Positions 11,416 through 20,628 of a stretch of DNA of 64,000 nucleotides are shown piece by piece; position 1 is the first letter of the stretch; the number at the start of each line of letters is the position of its first letter. The DNA is from Hyaloscypha bicolor E (taxonomy: Eukaryota > Ascomycota > Leotiomycetes > Helotiales > Hyaloscyphaceae), in NCBI RefSeq assembly GCF_002865645.1, contig NW_020194517.1:1240001-1304000 (forward strand). Reading direction: 5' to 3'. Below the pieces are notes generated by a model. The model had not been told where the DNA came from. It saw only the letters and a program-made list of their open reading frames with translations, and did not search any database. The position numbers and the translations under genes are program-made.

Positions 11416-12263
11416 ATGTATTACAACCGGCACTCCCTTGCGATCTGGGTAAGCCAAAAGTTTCCATGTCTGGGTGGGAATTTTCAACAATGTGCTAATA
11501 AGTTAAGGTATTCTCCATGGTTTCGGCAAATTCTATTCCAGGTATGCCTTTGGACACGCTCCAAGAGCAAATGATGATTGATTACGCCATTCAATTATCT
11601 CGTAAAGATGCGCCAATCACCGATACTTTAACTGACACTATGCCAACTACCTTACCTCCTGTCAAGACCCATCCGGAGAAGGCAGAACTTGTGGAGGTTA
11701 CGGACATGTCTTTCTACCACTCCCCTCGTGCCACAGAGGATTTCATCAACAGGAAGAGCTCAGTCGAGGCTATCTTCACAGTCCCAGCACGTGGGGAAGG
11801 TCAAGTCTCCTCCCCGTTCGCTAACGAAGTGGTCGTCGTACTTCAAGATCACAAGTTCGTCAAGGGTATCCAATGGCAAGAGGAGAGTACGGAAAAGCAA
11901 TACATCACATGGTACAAGCAGGTGCAGCATGACATCTTCAAGCAAGAATCCAACAAAGGCTACACTTATGTTCCTGAGTTTGGACTGGTCAGAATCACTC
12001 CTGCAGAACTCTTCGAGGAGAGACCGGTTGCTCGCGCAATTGAAGTGGTGTTTGAGGAAGATGAAGCTGAAGCTGAGGAAGGTGAAGTTAAGGGAGAAGT
12101 CAATGCTTGGGGACAGGTTGTAGTCACGGGACAAGACAAGGGTGCACCTGATCAAGGAGCATCCGAGGACACTACTTGGGGACAGAATATTGAGCAGAAT
12201 ATTGAGGAGAAAAAGGAGCAGAAATCTGGCGGTTGGGACACTACTCAAGGAGGAAATTGGTAA
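11416..12263 (+). CDS. Orphan acidic protein, about 262 aa, two exons
   Basis: Exon 11416-11448, intron 11449-11507 (GTAAGC donor, GCTAATAAG branch, AG acceptor), exon 11508-12263. The spliced start reads MYYNRHSLAIWVFSMVSANS. The body has a mixed-composition core (about residues 70-180) containing EKQYITWYKQVQHDIFKQES, and a C-terminal acidic, low-complexity tail (EEDEAEAEEGE, then WGQ-containing repeats ending GGNW). I know of no family that fits. No signal peptide or membrane segment is seen. The frame may continue upstream of 11416. A partial decayed copy of the core lies just downstream at 12421-12600, which supports the reality of the coding frame. Confidence 0.6.
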
Positions 12264-12420
12264 AGAAGACGAGTTCGGAGAACTCTTACTGTTGAAGGGG
12301 GGATGTTGTGTCGCACGTGACTTAGCTTAGCGCGACCTGTATCTTAGTTCTCGAGCTCCCCGCTCCTTCTTCCCTCTTTAGACGTACATTACACACCCAA
12401 CAGAGCTGTTTTCTCTTGAA

Positions 12421-12600
12421 GACACCAGCCCCGGGTCGTGGTAGTACTGGAAAGCAATACGTCACATGGTACGACCAGGTTCAATCGGCTACCTTCAAGC
12501 AAGAATATGCGGGTGGTGATTCCGAGGTGGAGACGCAGAAAGAAGAGAATAGAGCAAGCTTCCTATTAAGGATGATCGAGTCTGGTAGAGTGTGAAGAAG
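12421..12600 (+). pseudogene. Broken partial duplicate of the orphan gene
   Basis: The frame around 12450-12540 reads GKQYVTWYDQVQSATFKQEY, clearly related to EKQYITWYKQVQHDIFKQES of the gene at 11416-12263. Just before it, ACCAGCCCCGGGTCGTGG corresponds to the VPARGEG part of the gene, so about 80-90 nt between the two blocks have been lost. Downstream to about 12720, matches are vague (TTSWDPRATLKE versus the WGQ tail). There is no start codon or long frame. This is a tandem partial duplication in decay. Confidence 0.6.
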
Positions 12601-13605
12601 ACAACATCTCAGCGACCACGCTCCCTTCTGAAGGCTCCGAAGCCATAGCTAGCTGTTTGGAACTGGGTCTCAAGAGAAGAGACTACAAGTTGGGATCCAC
12701 GAGCAACTCTTAAGGAATGGAGATCAGAGAGGCGGAGACGGATGACAAGATTGTCGTGAAGCCGGAAATGGCCGTGAGAGTTACATAATTGGGGTGATGA
12801 GGTCCTTGAAGAAATGATGCTGCGAAATTGATAGGTGTGAGAAATGAATGATGAGATACAGGTTAGTTAATACTGATGTTAAATTGCTTCCTTGATATAG
12901 TGACTGCTGTTGTGATCTTTGAGTTTTGATAATTAGAAGAAGCGAAAGAAGAAGCTGCTCTCGTCGTCTGCCCTAAGAGTCCGTTGACATTTCAATGTTC
13001 CCATTCCTATGAACACTCATCTGCTCCATTTGAAGAGCATCTCACGTTATAACTCGGAGAACTTTCAACAAAGCCATTGTTCCATTTCATTTCGATCATT
13101 GAATGTTAGGAGGGGAAGGTGACATATCCTAGGGAGCTTCACTCAATGTCCCAACTGAACTTGGGACAATAAGGTTCGGGAAAGAAAGGTGAATCGTTCA
13201 CGAGTAGCCTCGCTTGCTGGTAAGCGAAGTTAATCGGGATGTGTAAATATACTTCTATCTAGCACCTCGACGCTGACAATACCGAGTTCTTCCATTGTAC
13301 CGACCTTCTTGGGTACAATTCCATTCTACTGTCCCTGCCCCCTTTGTACATTTAAGTACTTCGACAACCACCTTCCATCTTCTATTCGTAGCTACCAACC
13401 AATCCATTTCTGCATTAAATTTCTCGGATACAATCTCCTTCATTGTCCCCAATATCTCTCGTACATTGGAATCCGTCGACAACCGCATCCTGCCTCTTCT
13501 AGCTTCCATCTACAATCACCATCGCATCACACTCCACATCCACCTACATTCAATAGTAAGATAGCATCCACTACCAATGAGATCGATGTCATTGTTCCAG
13601 CAATC
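12601..13605. other. Intergenic stretch before the F-box array
   Basis: No gene-like frame is recognised. Between 13290 and 13560 several short frames are open but have no family signature; this is probably the promoter and leader of the first F-box gene. Confidence 0.4.
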
Positions 13606-14371
13606 ATGGAACAATGCGAAGGTATGTCTTCCATTGTTCGAGGTCCTCATGGCACATTCAGATCTGACTTTCGTAGAATCGCTCGCCCTCACCACCACCA
13701 ATGCCGAGCAAGGCGAAGGCAAGTCCTACATTGCTCCATATATATATGTGGGACATTCAAAACTGACACTCATAGATGCCGTCGTCACCATTTCCATCAC
13801 CACCGCCGATGAGGAAGGTGAAGCCAAGGCCAAAGCTATGATTTCGTCCCTTCCGCCTGAGCTTCATCTCCAGATATTCACATATTTGGATCGAGCCTCA
13901 TCAGTCTGTTTTGGTCTGACAGCCAAGAAGTTCTATCCAATCCACAAGGAACTTCGTGGTCTCGTCCCTCTCACGGCATGTTGCCTCCAAGTCCCATCCC
14001 GCTCGAGAGGACGATTCCTATTCGGCCTTTTGAAGGAGTGGATCAAAGAAACAGGTTTGGTGTTTAGCGGTGCGGAGCTGAAGTTCATCACGCTGGAGAA
14101 GAAATCAAAGATGAAGGAAGATGACCTTATTTGGAGATTCTATAACTGGGGGTCGTTTGACCAGAGCCCATTGGCTAAGAAATTGGAAAAGGCTAAGGAG
14201 GCGAGGCGATTAGAAATTCTCAGGGATGAAAAGGAAGCTGGAGGGTGGTGGAAGAAGGGAGTTTGGATCGATGGAGAGGAAAGCGGTAAGGGTGAACAGC
14301 GTTGGGTGGAGCTCGCGTATGAGGGAGTTGAGTTTGAGGGAATAGGTGATGGTGGAACTGGGCATGCATAG
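13606..14371 (+). CDS. F-box protein, first of three tandem paralogues
   Basis: Three exons: 13606-13621 (16 nt), 13662-13718, 13776-14371, giving 222 aa. Intron 1 is GT-AG (13622-13661). Intron 2 (13719-13775) has a GC donor (GCAAGT) with an ACTGAC branch and TAG acceptor. The F-box-like motif lies at about residues 48-85: LPPELHLQIFTYLDRASSVC followed by FGLTAKKFYPIH. F-box proteins bind Skp1 and recruit substrates to SCF ubiquitin ligases; no substrate-binding repeat (WD40, LRR, kelch) is visible after the motif. The Lys/Glu-rich tail is specific to this copy. An unspliced reading from an ATG at 13577 is also open but has no counterpart in the paralogues. Confidence 0.75.
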
Positions 14372-15008
14372 ATTTAGAGAGGGAAGTATGGGCTGGTTTG
14401 CATTGGCATTGAGACATATTTCATATCTCCTGAAAAGCGGCAGCACCTTAGTAGGTCACTACTGGTGTCAACATTGTACCTATGGCGGGTGGGACATTTG
14501 GATTGAGGGGGAGGGATATCTTCTGCTTTTTGGGTATCCTCCTTTTAAGTAATTCGGGTTATTTAGTTTTGGGGTTATCTGGCGAGGAAGGAGAATTTAC
14601 ATGCAAATGGAAAGCTTTCTTTGAAATTTTCAAGCTTCCTCTGTTGAGTAAGCTCCTGTTGATGTCCCCCAGACTTCACACATGCTTAATTTTTGGTCTT
14701 GAATTTATGTCATAGGAACCAATGATTGTCCCCGTATTCATGGTCTATTGAGATCAAGGGTACTTGAACTGAAAGGGAGAGGCACTTACAGCACCTTACT
14801 TGCTCTCGAGTGCCACATTGCTGCCCAAGATCAGCTGTCAGATTTAGAAATTTTCCAGTGAATGAGACCGATTTCACTTCAGGCATAAAATCCATCTACT
14901 CGCTCCATCTTCCAAAGATTCTCAACTTGTCAAGTCAACCAACCCACCAACAAAGAGTCCAACCCAGAACCACCAAAAACAGCCCAAACAATTCAAACGA
15001 CTGAAACA
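14372..15008. other. Spacer between F-box genes 1 and 2
   Basis: About 640 bp, AT-leaning. I see no gene, RNA or repeat; the last 100 bp are A/C-rich, as in fungal 5' leaders. Confidence 0.4.
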
Positions 15009-15681
15009 ATGGCGTTTCCAGCAAGTAAGTTATCAATCGTTGTACGCTTCGTATTCGGGTCTTGCTAATCTTAGTTGGGTTTCGGACTTGCTCTGCTTTC
15101 GCTTTCGTCGTCGCCAGAAGAAGGAAGCTAATTCGTCGATTGAGATGACAGACCGTGTTTCTGCCAAGCCAGCATTGCTCGACTCTGCCTCTGCTTCTGG
15201 ACTAGCCCTTGGTAAGTTAAGTTTAGTTGTACTGTTCCTAGCTGAGGCATTGACAAAATACGCACAAGATTCTACCAAACCATCCCTCGTCAACCTGCCT
15301 CCGGAGTTGCACCTCAAAATCTTCAATCTCCTCGACAGGACCACCTCTACTTGCCTCGGATTATGCACAAAGAAATTCTATGCTATCCACCGCAGCATGC
15401 GAGGCACTGTTCCGTTGATGGCCTGGCACTCGTACCCTCCGAACAAGATTGGTGGAAAGCGCTTGTGGGAACTGTTGGTAGAATGGATGGGGCCAGGATA
15501 TGATTTCGACTCACGTGCATTCAAGTTCCTTGCCAAGCACTCTCGGGGAGCTCTAGCCGGAAAGTACGAGCGATTCATAGTTCCCTTTCAGAAACTTGCA
15601 GATGCTAAATGGGTTGATCTCAAGGAGGCGGGTGGTTATGTGGAGAATCTCATACGGTATCCTATTTGGCAGTGGAAGTGA
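15009..15681 (+). CDS. F-box protein, second tandem paralogue
   Basis: Proposed exons 15009-15024 (16 nt, the same length as exon 1 of the first paralogue), 15128-15211 and 15269-15681, giving 170 aa. The last intron (15212-15268, GTAAGT donor, CTGAG-type branch) is phase 1 and sits just before the F-box, as in the other two copies. The acceptor of the first intron at 15127 is less certain; a start at the internal ATG at 15145 is possible. F-box-like motif: LPPELHLKIFNLLDRTTSTC then LGLCTKKFYAIH. The C-terminal half (WELLVEWMGPGYDFDSRAFK, AGGYVENL) is shared in outline with its neighbours (LLKEW..., LGGYWQQG). Confidence 0.7.
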
Positions 15682-16048
15682 GAAAGCTTAGCTATGTCGC
15701 ACACTAGCGATAGCAAACTTGGACATCTGGATGTACTCGCAGTCATGGGGCATTGAGATTTACGCATAGCGAGACTGAGAATGGACAGAGGGCTTGCTGC
15801 ACTCTACCTGCTCCCGAAGGTCCTGCTACTTCCTTAGAACGGCATAAGCTTAGATCAAGTGTAAATTTCATAAATTTTTTGAAGACTTCCATTCGCCTAC
15901 TTATAAATTTTGCCTGCTTCCCGAGAGCAGTCCTTGTGAATTGACAGATATATACCCCTATTGAATCTTAAATGATGCTCTAATGCCTCTAAGAACAATT
16001 GACTTCTGAACCTTCAATCCATTCTACTGTACTCAGTTGATAGAAACA
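15682..16048. other. Spacer between F-box genes 2 and 3
   Basis: About 370 bp with no recognisable feature. Confidence 0.4.
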
Positions 16049-16613
16049 ATGATCACCACCAACCAAGGCACCGTCAAGCACCCCGGTGAGCACGAATCTA
16101 CAGCCCAGACTGCGGAGCAAGCTCTCGGTACGTACAATTATTTGCCTTCCCCAAGCTAGGGTAACAAATCCAGCGCTGACCAATATAACAGCACCAACCC
16201 TGGTGACCTTACCTCCCGAACTCCACTTCAAAATCTTCAAGCTCCTCGATCGCGTCTCCTCAACTTGCCTTGGTCTCTGCGCCAAGACACTGTATGCCGT
16301 CCACTACAGCCTCCGCGGCAAGGTCCCTCTCTACGCGTGGTATTCCTCTCCTCCGAGCATGGTCCATGGGCTTCGTCTGAGTGACTTATTGAAGGAGTGG
16401 AATGGACCGAAATTCGTAGTCAAATGGCCCCATGTGAAGTTGCGCCCCAAAGGACTACCTTGGCACGCGGGATTGCCTGCTGGCAAGGAGGCAAAGGTGC
16501 TGCATATTAATTGGTACAATTTTGTTCGCTCCAGGGCCATGAAGTGCGACGTGAGGGAATTGGGTGGTTATTGGCAACAGGGAGAATGGGTTCCATTAAA
16601 GAAGAATAATTAG
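16049..16613 (+). CDS. F-box protein, third tandem paralogue
   Basis: Two exons, 16049-16127 and 16192-16613, giving 166 aa. The intron (16128-16191, GTACGT donor, GCTGAC branch, ACAG acceptor) is phase 1 and sits immediately before the F-box, matching the last intron of the other two genes. The 16-nt first exon of the others is not separate here, so that intron may have been lost. F-box-like motif: LPPELHFKIFKLLDRVSSTC then LGLCAKTLYAVH. The tail keeps LSDLLKEWNGPKF and ELGGYWQQGEW. Closest to the second copy by eye. Probably an SCF adaptor or a decoy; the target is unknown. Confidence 0.75.
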
Positions 16614-17159
16614 CTGGCTGCCTCGGCAGGTGCTATTGTCAAGAAAGGATGCGAAAGATAATCTTTGGCGGCTTGGTGCGCGGCACTTGGAGATAATAAG
16701 CAGACACAAATTGTCTTCTCAATACAGGCATCCATGATTTCAGACATTAAAGAATGATTTAAATAGGTTGGTAATGTCTAAACCGTGACGCTTCAACGAA
16801 AATTCATACTTGCAGCAATTATAGCTTCACACTTCGGTTACCATTTTTGAATGAAATACTTAATGGGATCTCAACAACAGCGTTGTCTTTTGACAAAAGC
16901 CTCAGAAAAGTTCTATTTTGGCCTATTAACTATCGATTTGATCTCATAGGATCGAATTTTGCAAACGCATTCCGCTGAACTTTTGAAGTGTTGAGACTGA
17001 CAAGTGTCAAACAAGCGACGCAAGCTTTGCGGTCATGGCGCTTAATGTGGGTGCGAACTGTCCGACGCCCGATGCTCCGTGGAAGATTTGGAGACTACGG
17101 TGATGAGGTTAGAGGAAGTTAAGAAGAGAGTTGAGAGAGGTGATTCACTACTTTCGTCG
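16614..17159. other. Intergenic stretch after the F-box array
   Basis: AT-leaning sequence. No fourth F-box copy is seen. No other feature is recognised. Confidence 0.4.
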
Positions 17160-17770
17160 CGAGCTGGTACTGAATTTCATCCCAGAGAGCTTCGCTGCCC
17201 CGCCCCCTTGCACACCTATAGCTACCTGCCCTTCCAACACTCTCCTCCAAAGCTAAGCCACAACGGCTACTTCAACCGTACTCAAGGCATTCATCTATAC
17301 CACCTCTCGGCTAATGGAAGGGGAACCTGGTTCTGGGCATGCTGCCACAGCCCTACGCATCTCGTCGGGCAATGGCAACCTGGTCACCAAGAATAGGAGA
17401 AAAGAGTTGATGAGGGAATTTGGGATGAAAAGATCGAAGGAGATGGGAGGTGGTATTCGATGGAGAATCTCGTGTAGTCTGCTAGGGACACTGATGAGAT
17501 GAGTGCACCAACGGCTGTGTGGAAGAAGATCAAATGGGATAGGATCGGTGGAGCTTGAGTTTGTGGACCCGGAATAAGCGGACTCATTTGGGAGGCTATC
17601 AGAAGTCCGAGGATGATATAGCCGTTCTCATGCTCCTTTTTGGAAGTACTGGAAACCCGAAAGCGGGGCGCTCACACACAACCAGATTCTACACGCCGGT
17701 TATTGACAAGAGGCTGTGGCAGACGCGCGTAACCGGAGAGAAGAACAAGCTCACTGATCTGAGGTCGTAG
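17160..17770 (+). pseudogene. Relic of an adenylation (AMP-binding) domain, NRPS-like
   Basis: Two separated blocks match the N-terminal half of fungal NRPS-like or acyl-adenylating enzymes. Block 1 (about 17205-17345) reads TYSYLPFQ...KLSH then GIHLYHLSANGRGTWFWA, matching the segment in which such enzymes have a hydrophobic strand followed by WFW and an Ala-Gly turn. Block 2 (about 17605-17690) reads SEDDIAVLMLLFGSTGNPKA, the A3 core motif (normally LTSGSTGNPKAV) with the Thr-Ser pair replaced by Leu-Phe. The blocks are in different frames with stops between, and no A5-A10 motifs follow. The match is by motif memory only. Confidence 0.5.
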
Positions 17771-17959
17771 GCAAGGGAAGTGGAGGCATTCTGCTTTGGA
17801 GATGGAAAGCTTGAAGGTCCCTCAATGAATTGATCTCCTCCTCCTGCACAACGACGAACATTTGTGTAGATGAAAGCCTACATCTTCTGGGAATCACCAC
17901 AATGGACCAAGACCAATTAGGACAATTGACAAAGAGGAGCTAACCTGAATCACCCCTTA

Positions 17960-18505
17960 CCCCTTTCTTAGGCGAAACTCTGTTGTCTTCCATCTCGGCA
18001 ATTTTGAACGCTCATTGGTCCAAAGCCGAGAAGGAGGTGGACCGAGCGTTTATCACCTTGATCCTGTATCAATATCTCCCTCAAAGAACTGACGAGGAGC
18101 TAGCTATCTAGAACACACATCCCCTTTTCATTGTCCTAAGTCCAAGTAGAACAATCACTGGCTTACAAAGCGCGAGAATCCCTTCTATCCGCCTACTTCA
18201 GAACCAACTTCCTCAAGCACACCCTCGACGACGAGCTCGACACCAGCGTTTACAGTAAAGCGAGCGTACAAGTTCTACCGGCAATTGTAAGTCTCACTGT
18301 GTCGATTATTAGCTTCTGTTGCTAACGTGGATGCTAGGCACATGTGGAGATTGTGGGGATGTTTGGAGATAAGCTGGCGATATTGGTGGGAGAGCTGCAA
18401 ATGTGGAGTTGGGATACACATGAGCCAGTTTCCTGGAGTCCGAGCCCTTGCACACCAAACTACATGGAGAGATGGAGAGCAGAAAACAAGCTGATGTCGA
18501 AATAA
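17960..18505 (+). pseudogene. Unidentified gene remnant with one clear intron
   Basis: Two frames on either side of a canonical intron (18287-18337, GTAAGT donor, GCTAAC branch, CTAG acceptor) join in phase: the upstream part ends SVYSKASVQVLPAI and the downstream part reads AHVEIVGMFGDKLAILVGEL to a stop at 18503-18505. Further upstream, LILYQYLPQRTDEELAI ends in a TAG near 18110, and another stop precedes the first exon. No start or family is evident. It may be a truncated neighbour of the adenylation relic or an independent dying gene. Confidence 0.35.
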
Positions 18506-20628
18506 GAATCAACACCCATAATGACGCCACATAACTTGAGTCGAGGAGCAGCGATGATCGAAATAGTCAAGCTTTTGATATGTGTCGATCCGGTACCTGG
18601 CTTGCCGAAAGTACGCGCAATGAGTAAGGACGGTTTGATTCTACACGGAGCTTCTAGGTGAGCAAACTCGAAACGTTTCGGAACTTGTCCCGGTAGTTAC
18701 GTCAATCTGTAGGAGAAAATTGGATGATTCCGAAGTGGTTGGCTGCAAAGTTGCGTTCAGGGGTCGAAGCTCCTTTCTCCCGTCTTGAAATCGCCAAAGA
18801 TGAACATCCCCAAAACTCCAATTGATCCGTCACCGGTTGCGAATGACGCCGTGGGGAATCGAAGTGGTTTGGTTCAGAACTGGTGGTCCCTAACCACGTG
18901 CTAAGACCAATATCTCCGAAGATTTCTATTTTTGGATCGTTGGGGACTTCGCCCAGAGCCCCACCAGATTTGGACATTTGCAACGACAAATATAGGCGAT
19001 GAGTTCCGCCAAATGGCCACTCTCTTTCTACTATCCCATCGAAGTGGGCATGGCCGAGATGAAAATGAGACCGAATTAGACTGGTCCCAGGAGGTTGGGT
19101 GCCAAAGATTTTGGGGCGTGCTGAATCGACGCAAGGGTTCAGAGGCCGGCGAACCTTCCTTTCTCACTTCCACGTGCGCAAGTCAAAATCAGATAGATGG
19201 TGGTCATGGATCAGATGTTGTCTCAATCCCGAGAGGACACCGCAGAGGGGATCAATTACGCCACCGTTCGAACTGTGAAAAAAAAGTTTGTTCCTGCTGT
19301 GTCAGCAGCAAGGCACCGAGAAGTGACCGAATCGACGCAGTCCAGACTCGACGTTCACATGGGAAGTGTGTGTTGACGGCGCTTGGAAGATATGGAGTGG
19401 GTAAGTCGACGTTATGCGAATCGTGGGCTGCTTGGGGTTGATAAGTTCATGAGGATTGAAAGGCTCGGGCTTGCCTTACTGGGTCTTCCGCCCATGTTGC
19501 GACAAGGGTCGGTGTTTCCCGAAGCTGTTGGGAACGAAATGACTCGTTGCTACAACGATATCATCAAGCATCTCTACCGCCAGAAGCTGCATCATGAGCG
19601 CATGAGAGAAAGTATCTCTCCCATGTGAAGACAGCAGGCGGTGAAGGAGGACTTCACGCCGGCCTTCCGCACCGTCTCGCGTTCTGTAGTGATGATTCAA
19701 GTCCAGCTGAAAATCGCCACGACCACCGGAATCAAGCACCTTGATATCAGTCAAGAGCGCTGCTCCACACCTCGTTCCCATCAACACATAGTGAGACTGC
19801 CATTGCCCTGCTGATTCGATGCCCAAGCCGCCTGGCAATTGTGGGCTCTCGCTCTGAAGGTGGAGCCTCACTCCTCTAGAACGTTTCCCCTATGGCCCAC
19901 TCCCGGGCGGCTTGGAGCAACTCATCAGTGAACCACTGATTCTAGTGGCTGGGATCCGATTTTCTGTAGGTCCATAGTTTCTCAAGGCCTCCTGTGCAGC
20001 AAAACATGTTTGGCCTCGACGATCAACTGGAGGCTCAGCTAGACCCGCATCAGAGTGTCGAAATGGACCTGGCTCGGTCGGCATTTCAGGCTGATAGCGA
20101 AGATCGTGAGATGAGAATTGTGCGTCTCTAGGGCAAGAGCGAACAGGGCCAAGGGTCAGAGTTATGATCACAGTAGTTCATTACACTTCCGGAGGTAGCG
20201 CCTTCCCGCCCAGCGGCACCTGGCCCAAGATATCAAAGCTTTTGGCAAAGCTGGGTCACATCATAAAGACCGACCCCCCCGGACACGCCTCTCGATCCAC
20301 AGACACGAGTCACTCTTGTTGCCTCTTGGCCAAAGGAATTATTTTTAATTCTTTATTCTTCTCTCATCTTCTTATACCATTGTTCAGAATTGGCAGGAGT
20401 TTGTCAGAGACTTCTCGGACCTTTTCGTTATCGGTGGCGCAAAGAAGATTCCATCGATTCCACCCTGTTGGGCTGACCCTGCATCATCCCACCTCCCTGC
20501 ATGCGGGAACGCCAAATTTTCCCCTCCACCGAACGCCTCAACGGCTTCACGCCTTTGCATGCCCTGTATATAGGATTGGGACGAAGAGTTGGGTCAATTG
20601 AGTGCAAGGGGGTTTATATATCCTTATC
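18506..20628. other. Gene-free stretch upstream of the membrane protein gene
   Basis: About 2.1 kb. Overlapping frames occur on both strands (18.7-19.9 kb) but none has a recognisable domain or splice pattern. The final 300 bp are the likely promoter and leader of the next gene. Confidence 0.4.

Noticed and set aside
18702..19173. Overlapping minus-strand frames with loosely similar peptides, suspected duplication
   Set aside because: Aligned by eye, the similarity is confined to a few residues and is not convincing.
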